A model generated the notes under the pieces. The model searched no databases. It saw nothing but the letters and a program-made list of their open reading frames with translations, and was not told where the DNA came from. A DNA stretch of 64,000 nucleotides from Gonocerus acuteangulatus (taxonomy: Eukaryota > Arthropoda > Insecta > Hemiptera > Coreidae): positions 63,384,860 to 63,448,859 of the forward strand of contig OX328124.1 of the NCBI GenBank assembly GCA_946811695.1. The letters run 5' to 3'. Of this stretch, positions 43,906 to 55,641 are shown one piece after another. Each line of letters starts with the position of its first letter. Within the stretch, counting starts at the first letter, position 1. A program made the translations under genes and the position numbers.

Positions 43906-44625
43906 CACTACAACGGCTAACTATCTCCATCTCCACTAATTTATAATATGTTTTAGACATTTTATTTTAAAATAATTCTCGTAAATTATTTTAAAATAAA
44001 TAGTGTAACGAAGTTAATACTGCCCAATGACAAAACCTTAATATTCTCGCAACATCTCCAGCCGTTAGGGCCTGATGTAGCAATGTACGGTATGCATTCA
44101 TCATGTGGTATTTCAGAATGTTGTATACTGTCCATAGTAACGATGTGTGTCCCTGGAAACTCCTCTGATGCTTCGTTGCGGGTAAGCTTCTGAGGTATCC
44201 GACATTTAAATTATGTTAGTCTAGAAGTGGGCTGGTCGCTGAATCGTATCTCCGAGAAAGCCTGTTCTTGCTGCTCACCGCACTAACCTTGGAAAAGCAA
44301 GACTGTCGTAGGAGAGGACGATCGGGAAACTTCTCAGGATTAAGACACGGGCCGCATTCAATTCTCTACAATAATCCCTCATAAAAATTGCCCCTTTCCA
44401 TTGGAGATTCCACAGTTAGGGCTTCTAGATAAGAACTTGAGAAAGTTGAGAAGCCTTGCATTAGATCCAATGAAAGTTCATTCGACCTCGTTAAGAGCCA
44501 CCAGTTTCGTTTTTAAATTCCAAAAATAGTGTGAAAAACGTGGGGATGTCAATCGAGTTTGACGACACTGTATAAAGATAATCGATCTTTCTTTCTTAGA
44601 AGAAATGTTCTTTATATGAAAAATA
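43906..44625. other. moderately GC-rich spacer, no gene called
   Basis: Positions 44010-44520 are less AT-rich, but every frame is short. Positions 44540-44573 resemble 23060-23095 (GTCAATCGAGTTTGACGACA), likely a shared repeat end. Confidence 0.35.
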
Positions 44626-44627
44626 AA

Positions 44628-44706
44628 AACTTCGTCACGCAGGAGCTGCCATAGGAATCACATTCCTCAGTAAGGTGGTTAGTATACATTGCATTCTTGA
44701 GTAATC
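44628..44706 (+). mobile_element. HLE-C 5' fragment
   Basis: AAAAACTTCGTCACGCAGGA, GCTGCCATAGGAATCACATT and CCTCAGTAAGGTGGTTAG match the HLE-C start. Truncated soon after. Confidence 0.65.
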
Positions 44707-44719
44707 AGTCCAGTCAACG

Positions 44720-45206
44720 AACAGTTATAGATGGAAATTTTTGTTACACAATTTTTGACTTCGTAACTTTGTTTGGGCTGGATAGGAGGTAATCATATCA
44801 AAAGTCCTCGCACGTAGCCTTTGTGCCGGGGGGGAGGGGGATTTAGAAGGTCCCATTTTTCAGGTTTTCACTTATAACCCTGCGTCCTAGCGACATGACT
44901 ATTCTATAACAAATGAAAGCTGATTAAATTTCCTACAAGTTCTATTCTATAAAGTTTTTCGAGATATCTTTAGGTTTCGAAATATCCGCTCTTGAAAGTC
45001 GGTCATTTTGGGGAAAAACACTTTCGCCACATATTTTTCCCCTTTTTGATGGGATAACTCTTCAAGGATGAACCCAAAAAATAAATATTTTTATATATTT
45101 CAAGCCTTGTACGTAAAAACACCTCTATACAAACGTTGTAGCCTATTAATTTTCCTTTCAGATGATACCAAGATCAAAGTTGTAGATTTAATATTTAACG
45201 GGATAA
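44720..45206 (+). repeat. unassigned interspersed repeat, inverse copy at 52.9 kb
   Basis: Positions 45096-45206 (GCCTTGTACGTAAAAACACC onward) reappear inverted at about 52880-52985. No coding content. Probably a non-autonomous DNA element. Confidence 0.6.
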
Positions 45207-45436
45207 TAGCCGGCCATACACGAGCATTCTTTCCTGCAGGAAAGATGAATCCGCACGGAAAGAACGCCAGTGTATGGGTAAGGAAGGAAAGCGTGCCGGT
45301 CGGGTTATCCCTTCAGTCGGCTCCCTTTGATATAATCCGTTTAGTTTTCCTCTCGTTAGTGGGCGCTCGTCTTTCCTCTCAGATTCCACTGTATCCTGCA
45401 GGATTGCGTGTCAGTCCTTACTTCTTAGCTATCAGC
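45207..45436. repeat. Harbinger-like second family, one end
   Basis: ATAGCCGGCCATACACGAGC, then ATTCTTTCC. The inverse terminus (GGAAAGAATGCTCGTGTATG) is at about 48455-48474. The start resembles the Harbinger-like TIR at 25517 (AGCCGGCCACACAC). The element boundaries are unresolved. Confidence 0.45.
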
Positions 45437-45576
45437 TTTTAGCACTAGCACTTTCCTCCGAAGGAAAGTAGCTATTGAGGTTGGACTCATGACGGAATTT
45501 TTGAAAAATTTCTTCAAATCTTTATCGATCCTACCTAGTAGACACCGAAAATGACCCCCGTTAAAATTTATATATA

Positions 45577-45629
<53 letters not shown>

Positions 45630-46682
45630 CTGTTAACACGATAGCGGCCAGAGTTTTTGTTTTTTCGTCACGAAACTTGGTATATAGCATTCAATTAGCA
45701 AACGATTGAACGAGTTCGTTAACCACCAAAGTTGGTCCACCGGAAGGGGGGGTTTACCCCGAACCCAAAACACTAATTTGACTATGTCAGCCGTAATATT
45801 TGTTATATTTCAACGAAACTTGGTATTCGTAGTGGTAATATAGAGAGAAAAGTGAGATATAAAAATGAACTAAATCGGTTCATTAGAAGGGGGGGTTTAC
45901 TCCGGACCCACAATACCAATTCGCCACTACCAGCCGTGATTTTTGGTATATTTCCATGAAACTCGGTATTCGTAGTGGTAATCCACAGGTAAATAACTGT
46001 TGTAAAAATAAACTAAATCGGTTCATTAGGAGGGGGGGGTTTCCTCCGGACCCACAATACCAATTCGCCACTACCAGCCGTGATTTTTGGTATATTTCGA
46101 CGAAACTCGGTATTCGTAGTGGAAATCTACAGGTAAATATGTGTTGTAAAAATAAACTAAATCGGTTCATTAGAAGGGGGGGTTTACTCTTGACCCAAAT
46201 TCTTAATATACTCATACCGGTCGTAATTTCTGCTGTATTGTAACGAAACGCGGTATACGTCGTGGGTAACTCATGAGAAAGAAGTGTTGTAAAAATGAGC
46301 TGAATCGGTCAATCGGAAAGCGGGGGTTTAATTTGTAATATATTTCAATAGAAAAGCCCGTCAGACGTAGGTTCACAAAGCCGCCGCAAGGAGCGCTTTC
46401 TACCACTAGAGTGACTGTATCCTGTTCCTGCGTTAGATCAAAATACGATAATATAAGGTTTTTTGTATTTATTACGTAGTGTAATAGGTACCATGTGTAA
46501 ACATAACTCTGGAAGCAAATTATTAATTGATCAGTTACTCATTACAAATTTAAAAGAGAACTATTCATGTTTTTATTTTATTTATGTAGGATATTTTAAG
46601 CAAATTGTTCTGGAAAGCAATCTACACTACCCAAATTCTGAGGAAAGTGCTTAGTTATGCAGCTCCTGCGTGACGGACTTTT
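45437..46682 (-). mobile_element. HLE-B, full length
   Basis: The 3' end shows TTTTAGCAC and then TAGCACTTTCCTCCG, a short terminal duplication. The 5' end is CAGCTCCTGCGTGACGGACTT. (TA)n at 45572-45626. Three internal tandem units with G runs at about 45880-46190. Confidence 0.92.
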
Positions 46683-46689
46683 TTTAACT

Positions 46690-47439
46690 TTGCTTATAGC
46701 TATGGAGACACTGCGTCAAATATTTCTATGGCTTTAAATCTTATATATATAGCAATATATTTCCATTCACGATTGAATGCTGAACAATTTAAAAAAAATT
46801 AACTCACTATCATTAAAATTGACAGTGTTATAGGAAAAGTTGTAAAAGTATAGATTGTTGCCAGATGTACTGTCAATGATATTTTGCACATTTTTAAGAA
46901 TTTTTAAAGTGCTGCGTTTCAAAAACTAATGAACATAACAACATAAAAGTTGGTACTTTTACTCATGTCCATTACTACAATATAGTCACCAAGTTTCATC
47001 AAAATTTGACAACCTTGGGTGTCGAAATGCATTTTGGCTGGATGATTTGGCTTGGAATATCCCAAAAGTTAATACCCTATTCAATTCGTAATTTGTTTAG
47101 TTGTGTTAATAAATTATAAAACATCTTCTTAAGATTATTTATACCAGGGTTCGAGAAAATTCAAATTACCTTTTATTTTTTAAAAGTTTAAGTTAAACTT
47201 ATATTTTTTTAAATTTTACTTGTAGTTTTTATTGAACATGGACTTTTTCATTAGGAAAATGTTTGGATAAAGTTTGGTATTTTAAAAATTTTATCCAAAT
47301 AACTTTTTTCATAAAAGTTCACTACAAACATTTGTTGTAGATTACAATTTTTTAAATACATGAATTGATTTTAAAACACAAAATTAATTTTAACAATTTG
47401 AAATCAATAACTGATGACTGATGGAATGTAATATAACTA
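46690..47439. other. no recognisable gene
   Basis: Very AT-rich. No supportable feature. Confidence 0.4.
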
Positions 47440-47462
47440 TATATATATAAACATATTTAATG

Positions 47463-47516
<54 letters not shown>

Positions 47517-47537
47517 ATATATAAATATATGTATATA

Positions 47538-47578
<41 letters not shown>
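47440..47578. repeat. (TA)n array with TTTATA interruptions
   Basis: About 140 bp of (TA)n interrupted by TTTATA and TGTA units. No HLE blocks flank it. It borders a TIR element on the right. Confidence 0.85.
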
Positions 47579-47580
<2 letters not shown>

Positions 47581-48139
47581 TTGTTTTTTGTAGCCAATAG
47601 GTCATAAAAACACTCCTTTCACTTCCTGTATTTTATTATTTTCCCACTCATTCAATTTTCAGGAAGCAAAAATTTTAGATAAAGAACCAAACAGCCTCAA
47701 AAGAAAGATTAAAGAAAACCTTTATATTGTAGAAAGACAGGAACAGGTGGTAAATAAAAAAAAGGACATCAAATACTTAAATAAAATCTTTCAGAACCTT
47801 GTAGTGCAGAATAGAAATGACGGGGACTGTAGACAGGTTTACGGGGAGGAAGGTTAGGATACTAGTGTTTCATAACCCTGAGACGCATATTGCTATGCAA
47901 TATTAAAATTACTTTATATAATTGTACGTGATGGGAAAAGACCATCGAATGTAAGTATACACACAATGTTGTAAAAATGTAATTCTTCCAATCAAATTAT
48001 ACATGTATAATGTACAAATAATTTTAGGAAATACCCTTTGAGGAGGAGCAGAATAGCTCGAAACCGGTTAGGGTGAAAATAATAAAATACAGGAAGTGAA
48101 AGGAGTGTTTTTATGACCTATTGGCTACAAAAAACAAGT
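47579..48139. mobile_element. TIR element with TA flanks
   Basis: Left ACTTGTTTTTTGTAGCCAAT, right its inverse, matching for about 63 bp. TA lies on both sides, as for Tc1/mariner-type or similar elements. There is no ORF over 60 codons. A hammerhead-like motif lies at 48037-48065. Confidence 0.75.
48037..48065 (+). other. hammerhead-like core in TIR element
   Basis: TTGAGGA, G, GAGC-AGAATA-GCTC, GAAAC. Same layout as the motifs at 34.1 and 51.1 kb, with a T in place of the first C. Confidence 0.25.
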
Positions 48140-48173
48140 ATATTGAAGTTTAAGGTCAACAATGGATGAAAAA

Positions 48174-48174
<1 letters not shown>

Positions 48175-48252
<78 letters not shown>
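48175..48252. repeat. (TA)n microsatellite
   Basis: About 78 bp of uninterrupted (TA)n, joined to unique sequence on the left and Harbinger-like family 2 sequence on the right. Confidence 0.9.
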
Positions 48253-48254
<2 letters not shown>

Positions 48255-48264
48255 TTTCAGTCAA

Positions 48265-48480
48265 CAATCCTCACGGATTGCTAGTTCTCGTTAGTGGGCA
48301 CGAGAGGATTATATTCCTCTCGCTGTTCCTTACGGATGGAACGGCGGGATAACTTGAGAGGAAAGTATGCAGGAAAGCCTTGCCGTTAGTGGGCACGAGA
48401 GGAATATAATCCTCTCGACCTTTCCGTAAGGATTACACTGAAAGGAAAGAAAGCAGGGAAAGAATGCTCGTGTATGGGGG
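48265..48480. repeat. Harbinger-like second family, other end
   Basis: Two copies of GTTAGTGGGCACGAGAGGA with inverted CCTCTCG blocks, ending GGAAAGAATGCTCGTGTATG. A GTTAGTGGGCGCTCG string also occurs at 45355. Confidence 0.5.
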
Positions 48481-48993
48481 GGTATTATGAATGAAAACAT
48501 ATGTTGGGTCGATTGATGAGATGGGTGGAAAAACATGGATATTAATTGCGTAAAATAATTTAACCTACTCCGACTAAGGTGGTAAGTGAAAGTTGTGTGT
48601 TGCATGTACAAGATTTTTTACTTATTCTTTTTGCCATATTTCTTCGTTAGAGTATGAAAACCAGATTTTTCATTAATTTTCAAAGAAGACCACTGCAAAT
48701 CAAGGAAATTCGAGTTAAACACTTATTCACTGGGATGATTTTTATGTATTAATTCTTGAGTAATAATGATTAGAAAGAAAAGGATGAAAACATATGTGAG
48801 GATTTACTTCTGCTCCTAATCCTCATTGTTAATGTACTTAGTTGAAAGAGGCTGTTTGCTGTTACAATGGAATTAAGATTATTTGGTATAATGTGGCATT
48901 GATAAGAAATTGGACTTAAAAATTAGTTGCTAGTATCAGTTGACCATTCAGTGATAGAACGTACCTTCTTCTTCTTAAATATGCTGGCTTTCG
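48481..48993. other. no recognisable gene
   Basis: AT-rich spacer. Confidence 0.4.
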
Positions 48994-49148
48994 ATTTTAG
49001 CGCGGTTCCTCCCTCCCCCATAGGGAGGAACCCCGCTTATAAGGTCGATACAATGAAACAATCCGGAAGTGCCGACTAGAAAATTTCGCGTTTCAGAACC
49101 CCTAGAGACCGAAAATAACGGTGGTTCAAATTTGTGTGTATATATATC

Positions 49149-50029
49149 CAAGCCGATTTCTTTCAAACTTTGCACAATAACGTATTTTGATGCACTAAAC
49201 ACGAATACGATAAAAAAAACCGTCGGATTTAACTAGGAAAGAAGTTATTAAGCACTTAATTTCACTGTTGTGCAGGTTATGAGAGCTAATTAGAAGAATG
49301 TCTAGGACGACTTTAATGTCGAGGATTAGAAAAATGTCTAGGACGACTTTAAGGGCATACATGCTATGCGTTTCCGCTCGCTCAAGAAGATAACAAAACC
49401 CCAGTCAATCCAACTCGCTAAAATTAATAGAATTCTATTAATTTTAGCGAGTTGGATTGACTGGGGTTTTGTTATTACCTTGAGCGAGCGGAGCGAGCGG
49501 AAACGCATAGCACGTATGCCCTTAAGCGACAGGTGACGACGGGTGAGGATGCCCTTAAAATTAACAATATCTTTGAATAAATGGTTTCTGAACATTTCAA
49601 ATGACAGTTCTATGTTTCCCAATGTTACATATCTGCGCATGCGCGTGTTTACAAATACGCTGATGACGCCTAGTTTTATAACCTTCCTAACTTTAGTGCT
49701 TACTATTATAGTCTATTAATTTTAGCGAGTTGGATTGACTGGGGTTTTGTTATCTTTTTGAGCGAGCGTAGCGAGCGGAAACGCATAGCATGTATGTCTT
49801 AAAGTCGTCATTTATGCCTTAAAGTCATGTATGCCTTAAAGTCGTCACAAATTTAGTTGTTTACATTAGCTCTCATAACCTGCACAACAGTGAACTTAAG
49901 TGCTTAATAACTTCTTTCCTAGTTAAATCCGACGTTTTCTTTTATCGTATTCGTGTTTAGTGCATCGAAATACGTTATTGTGCAAAGTTTGAAAGAAATC
50001 GGTTTGGAGGGCTGGAAACTGCATTTTTA

Positions 50030-50033
<4 letters not shown>
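49149..50033. mobile_element. long-TIR element with nested fold-back core
   Basis: Inverted repeats of about 145 bp: 49149-49292 (CCAAGCCGATTTCTTTCAAA) against about 49862-50008. Between them is a nested palindrome (49391-49474, 42-bp perfect arms around GAATTC) and a further copy of the same core at about 49718-49792. The core GCGAGTTGGATTGACT and GAGCGAGCGTAGCGAGCGGA is shared with the fold-back element at 27.6-28.6 kb. No coding capacity. Confidence 0.8.
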
Positions 50034-50081
<48 letters not shown>

Positions 50082-51110
50082 CTGTTCGTGGATTTCCGGC
50101 GTCCCTAAAGGTCCGATTTTGATGAAATTTGGTACGAAAATCTTTCGTCTAATTTGAAAGGTCAAGTTCGTTAACCAGCAAAATCCGCCTACTGGAAGAT
50201 GGCGTTTGGGGCGAAATTCAAAATCGTAACGCTTACGTTTTTGAGTTCATAAGCTTGTAAGTACTCGTTTTATATGCTTCCTGGGCTAGGAAAACGAATG
50301 AAATCATTTTCAAGGCGATAGCTTTAACCGTTTTCGAGAAAATTGGAAAAAATAGTTTTTGAATACCGTTGTTGGTTTGGGTACTTAGAATCATGGGATT
50401 CAGTTGAAACATTTTCTGCATGTTCTACTTTCATCAAAACTAATATGTTGAAATTTGGTTACGTTTGGAGTTAAGGAAGGGTTAGAATAAAACATTTTAT
50501 TAACAGACATAAAATGTTTTAGTAACTTTGTTTACTTTCCTTAATATCTCGAAAAAGTTTGAGAATCTTGGTAAACGGAAGAATACCATTAGAAAGCTTA
50601 TTAAATGCTCTAAAAAAAAGGTTCTAATATAAGTTTTGATTAGGCGATGTCAATCGGAGAAATAAGAGCTTAAAACTTTAATGTAATTGATTTCGCTTAT
50701 TCGAACTGTTCTTTTTGTCTGTTTTTTATTCCTTGTTATTTTTTAATTGCTTATAGTTGGATAATGTATTTGAAAATAAAACAGGTTAAAAAAATAAGAA
50801 AAACAATTTAATGTTAGAGATATGGATTTCCAAGATATAGCTTTTCAACTGCCTAGCGTCCTTCCTAGGGAGGGTTGTTTGTCTTTGATTTTGGTACTTA
50901 GAATTATGGAATATAGTTGAAACATTTTCTGCATGTTAGAATTTCATCAACACTATTATATGGATTTCCAAGATATAGCTTTTCAACTGCCTAGCGGGGT
51001 CCTTCCTAGGGCGGGGACCCATCCAGGTAAGATCGTAAATAAGACCTTTCTTGAAAGTAAAGATGGAACTGTCAACTTTGGTCCTCCTCTGCCTCACGGC
51101 ACTTTCATTG

Positions 51111-51142
51111 CTGACGAAGGCTACCAATGAGTAGCCGAAACG
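51111..51142 (+). other. hammerhead-like core in HLE-A3
   Basis: CTGACGA, A, GGCTAC-CAATGA-GTAGCC, GAAACG: a perfect 6-bp stem between the two conserved core strings. It is antisense relative to the HLE-A3 element. Confidence 0.4.
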
Positions 51143-51390
51143 TCCTAAATATAGATTTTTTAACAAAAATCGTATTGAGGTTTCTTTAGCCGAATCCCAA
51201 CCATTCCATCTTTACTTATCACCTCGACGGCTAACTAACTAATCTTCATGCTTTCTAGAAATGTGGACCCAAAATAATAACAGCTTCTATTTTAATCATT
51301 TTAAATGAGTCTAGAGATAAGAACGGAACCGCGCTAAGATGATGTAGTTCCTGCGAGTCGGACTTTTTTTTTATTGTTTATGACAGCTAT

Positions 51391-51521
51391 TTTTAGCGCG
51401 GTTACTCCCTATCTCCATAGGGAGATTAGGAGGTTGACCTCACGACGCAATCCGGAAGTGCCGACGAGAAACTTTCACGTTTCAGACCCTATAGATCACG
51501 AAAATATAGGTGGCCCAAATT

Positions 51522-51568
<47 letters not shown>

Positions 51569-52813
51569 GTATATATTTATATATATGCTCGTCTGTTCGC
51601 GCTCTAGCAAGCTCAATGGTCCGATTTTAACAAAATTTGGTACAAAAATCTGTCGTCTAATTTGAAAGGTCAAGTTCGTTAACCAGCAGAATCCGCCCAC
51701 TAGAAGGTAGTGTTTGGGGCGAAATTCGCGCAAAAAAAATCGTAACGCTTACGTTTTTGAGTTCATATGCTTGCAGGTACTTGTTTTTATAGGTTTCTTA
51801 ACATAAGTAAACGAATGAAGCCATTTATAAGGCGATATCTGTAACTGTTCCTGAGAAAAGTGGAATCAATGTTTTTGTAAGTCATTATATTTTTATGAGT
51901 ACTTAGAATCGCGGGATTCAATTGAAATATTTTCTACAACTTGGAAATTAGTCCCAACTAAGATGTTTAAATTTTGGTTATATTTGGAGTTAAGGAAGTA
52001 TGCGAAAAAAAATATTTTATTAATAGACATGAAAAGTTTTCGGATCTTCATTCATTTTTCGTAAATATCTCGATAACGGTTGGGAAATCGTGCTAAGTGG
52101 AAGGTGACCATTCGAATGCTTACTAAATTCTCTACAAAAAAGGTTCTGAAGCAATATTCGATGGGGCAACGTCAATCAGACATAAGCGCTTAAAACTTAA
52201 AAATTGTTCGTTTTGTTGTTTCGAAAGGGTTTTTCTCTTTGTTTATCTCATTTTTTAATTGGTTGTTTCTTATTTTAAGTTGCACTTATCAGTAAAATTA
52301 GTATAGTAGTAAAATAAGCTAAGAAACGGTGAAAGGTATTGGTAATAATAAGTTTGGAGTGGCTGTGGTAATCAAGATGGCTGTGGCGAATCATGATGAC
52401 GTAGTTTTTTTTTAATTTTCCTGTCTATATAACCTTCCTCAGAGCCTCTAACTGAAGTTATAGTTATTTCTTATTTTATAGAAAGATTTAACCCACGACG
52501 GAATGAAATTTTATTCGCCATGAAGCACATATTTACAGTTGATTATAACAGTAAAACGAATTTGCTAGTAAAACAAGATACTTAAAATGACAACGAATTT
52601 TTGGTTGTTTAGAATAGAGCCTTCTTAGCAGTAGTCAAAGAGTAAGTACGTTTTCAGTACATAATTGTATTGACTTACACAGATCAAGAATTATTCGTTT
52701 CTGGGTAAGTTGGCTTCTGTCAGTTTCCTGTGATTTGTAATGCTAATCTATTCCATTTCTTCGAGATGTACGTAACCGCGCTAAGATGACGCAGTTCCTG
52801 CGAATCGGACTTT
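51391..52813 (-). mobile_element. HLE-A2, full length
   Basis: 3' TTTTAGCGCGGTTACTCCC with a partly deleted hairpin (GGGAGATTAGGAGG). 5' AACCGCGCTAAGATGACGCA and CGAATCGGACTTT. (TA)n at 51524-51563. It provides the uninterrupted reference for the insertion sites at 9714 and 12321. Confidence 0.92.
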
Positions 52814-52849
52814 ATCTATTCATATCGATTTTCTGAATTGTTATTTTTT

Positions 52850-53280
52850 AAAACTTTTAAGCTATATTTTTCATTCATAATATCCCGTTAAATATTCAAT
52901 CTACAACTTTGATCTTGGTATCATCTGAAAGGAAAATTAATAGGCTACAACGTTTGTATAGAGGTGTTTTTACGTACAAGGCTTGGTTTCAGTGATAAAT
53001 AGGAATTTGTCTACAAAAGGGCGATATTTTTCAGTTTTTTTGCGTTTACGCGCAAACGGTGCGTCGGATCAAAAGATGTCTCGGAATAAATTAGTCTTAA
53101 AATTAAATTTTCTATCAGAATTCGTCATAAAATATACCTGTTGCCATTGGAAACTCAAGAGTTAGATGCGCTGGAGAAAAACTGGAGAATGTTACAAAGT
53201 CAAATAAACCTTCAAAAGAAACCTCATGCAACATAACTATGACCTACCAAGTTTCATTTCGAAATTCCAACAACTCTAGG
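52850..53280 (-). repeat. unassigned interspersed repeat (inverse of 45.1 kb)
   Basis: Positions 52880-52985 match 45096-45206 inverted. The remainder to 53280 is not shared. Confidence 0.6.
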
Positions 53281-53283
53281 AGA

Positions 53284-53566
53284 AAAAGTCCGTCACGCAG
53301 GAGCTGCATAACTAAGCACTTTCCTCAGAATTTGGGTAGTTACGACTGCTTTCCATAACAATTTGCTTAAAATATCCTACATAAATAAAATAAAAACATG
53401 AATAGTTCTCTCAGTAATGAGTAACTGATCAATTATTAATTTGCTTCCAGAGTTATGTTTACACATGGTACCTACTACACTACTTAATAAATACTAAAAA
53501 CCTCATATTATCCTATTTTGATCTAACGCAGGAACAGGATACAGTCACTCTAGTAGTATTTATTAT
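53284..53566 (+). mobile_element. HLE-B 5' fragment
   Basis: AAAAGTCCGTCACGCAGGAG up to CAGGATACAGTCACTCTAGT, then an abrupt join to HLE-A3 interior sequence. Confidence 0.85.
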
Positions 53567-54706
53567 TTATGGAAGGGTTAGAATAAAATATTTTATTAAC
53601 AGACATATAAAGTTTTAGTAACTTTGTTTACTTTCCTTAATATCTCGAAAAAGGTTGAGAATCTTCGTAATTCGGAAGAAAGCTTATTAAATGCTCTAAA
53701 AAAAAGGTTCTAATGAAAGTTTTGATTAGGCGATGTCAATCGGAGAAATAAGAGCTTAAAACTTTAAAGTAATTGATTTCGCTTATTCGAACTGTTCTTT
53801 TTGTCTGTTTTTTATTCCTTGTTATTTTTTAATTGCTTATTGTTGGATAATGTATTTGAAAATAAAACAGGTTAAGAAAAATAAGAAAAACAATTTAATG
53901 TTAGAGATATGGATTTCCAAGATATATAGCTTTTCAACTGCCTAGCGTCCTTCATAGGGAGGGTTCTTTGTCTTTGATTTTGGTACTTAGAATTATGGGA
54001 TACAGTTGAAACATTTTCTGCATGTTCGAGTTTCATCAACACTAATATGTTGAAATTTTTGTTACGTTTAGAGTAAAGGAAGGGTTAGAATAAAATATTT
54101 TATTAACAGACAAAAAAAGTTTTTATAACTTTGTATAATTTCGTTAGTATCTCAAAAACCGTTGACAATCTTGTGAAGCGGAAGATTACCATTCGGAAGC
54201 TTACTAAATGCTCTACAAAAAAGTTTCTGAAGATAGTTTTAATTAGGCGATGTCAATCGGAGAAAAAAGTGCTTAAAGCTTTATATTAATTGATTTCGTT
54301 TATTCCAATGGTTCTTTTTGTCTGTTTTATTTCTTGTTATTTTTTAATTGCTTATAGTTGGATAATGTATTTGACAATAAAACTGGTTAAGTAAAATAAC
54401 AAAAACAATTTATTGTTAGAAATATAGATTTCCAAGATTCCAAGACGTTGTCACTAGCGGGTCTGTTTCTACTGTAGCCGACCCTTCCAGGTAAGATTGT
54501 AAATCATGACCTTTCAAGATTCAACTACTCACAAGAATGGCGTTAGTGACCTTAAGGGTTGACACGCCATTATAATAATTAATTTAAAAAAAAAGACTGG
54601 TGGAACCAAAACAATAACTGCTTCTATTTTAATCTTTCCAAATTAGACTAGGGATATGAACGGAACCGCGCTAAGATGATGCAGTCCTGCGAGACGGACT
54701 TTTTTT
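53567..54706 (-). mobile_element. HLE-A3 5' part with duplicated module
   Basis: Interior blocks TAGGCGATGTCAATCGGAGA at 53727 and 54244, so one module occurs twice. 5' end GGAACCGCGCTAAGATGATG and GAGACGGACTTTTTTT at 54705. The 3' half and microsatellite are absent. Confidence 0.8.
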
Positions 54707-55145
54707 ATAATATTTCTTGAACTACGAGGATGGTTCTTACGGAGAGAAAAATTTAAAAAAATTGCCCGAAAAAGTCTAAAAACAAGACTTTTCGGGTCTT
54801 TTTCACTTCCTTAACGCAAATTCATTTTTAAATAAAAACATATGTTCTCAATTATAATATTTTTAACAGTTAACGTATTTGTATGTGTATTATATAAAAA
54901 TGAATCGCTAAATGTGTTGGTAAGCGCAAATCTCGAGAACAACTGAACCGATTTCGCTAATTCTTTTTTTTATAATATTCCTTGAACTACGAGAATGGTT
55001 CTTACGGAGAGAAAAATTTAAAAAAAATGCCCGAAAAAGTCTAAAAACAAGACTTTTCGGGTCTTTTTCACTTCCTTAACGCAAATTCATTTTTAAATAA
55101 AAACATATGTTCTCAATTATAATATTTTTAACAGTTAACGTATTA
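54707..55145. repeat. two direct copies of a 190-bp unit with hairpin
   Basis: Copies at about 54707-54895 and 54968-55145, starting TATAATATT(T/C)CTTGAAC. Each holds a hairpin CCCGAAAAAGTC-TAAAAACAA-GACTTTTCGGG. Between them lies the AATGAATCGCTAAATG block also found at 1173-1240. Confidence 0.85.
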
Positions 55146-55157
55146 GGTTTTTTGTGT

Positions 55158-55160
55158 ATA

Positions 55161-55191
<31 letters not shown>

Positions 55192-55641
55192 TTAAAAAAA
55201 TAAGAACAAGTAATCACTAGGTGACAATAGAATCACACGTTAATAATGCAATTTAAATTAATTTATATTTGCGTTAACGAAGTAAAAAAGTCCCCACTTT
55301 TCTATATTCCCATACAAAAGATTCGTAATATTACTTAAAGGTCAATTAGAACTTTAATACCATACCATAAAGTTTAAGTGTTAGTGGAGGGGTTCTGGGA
55401 AGAAAAAACAATTGAGTGACATTAGTATCGTATAAATATTAATGTCAATATTTGTCAAATTTTATACGATAGTAACATTACTCAAAAACAAATTGTCTTT
55501 GGTAAAATGTAAATGATCTGTGGTAAAATATTATTTGAAATTTAAACTTCTCTTTGCTGTGTACCTATAATATTACTGAATCTAAAAGCCACAAATTTCT
55601 ATAAAATTACTAAAGTGTTGTCTGTTTGTGACTTACTAAAT
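55158..55641. other. poly(A) and leader upstream of the Helitron relic
   Basis: Poly(A) at 55163-55190. An imperfect inverted repeat at 55425-55485 (GACATTAGTATCGTATAAA and its inverse). No coding frame. Confidence 0.4.

Larger units (their letters stand above)
48995..51366 (-). mobile_element. HLE-A3, full length, with TIR element in its (TA)n
   Basis: 3' end TTTTAGCGCGGTTCCTCCCT at 48995, 5' end GGAACCGCGCTAAGATGATG and CGAGTCGGACTTT at 51365. The (TA)n is split: a few repeats at 49138-49148 and the rest at 50034-50078, with 49149-50033 inserted. Without the insert it is about 1.49 kb. Confidence 0.88.

Noticed and set aside
12799..46243. Recurring frames with MNRFSLFLQHIFTCRLPLRI and similar
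   Set aside because: These are translations of the HLE-B tandem unit. They occur on either strand, lack starts in consistent positions and track the DNA repeat, not a protein.
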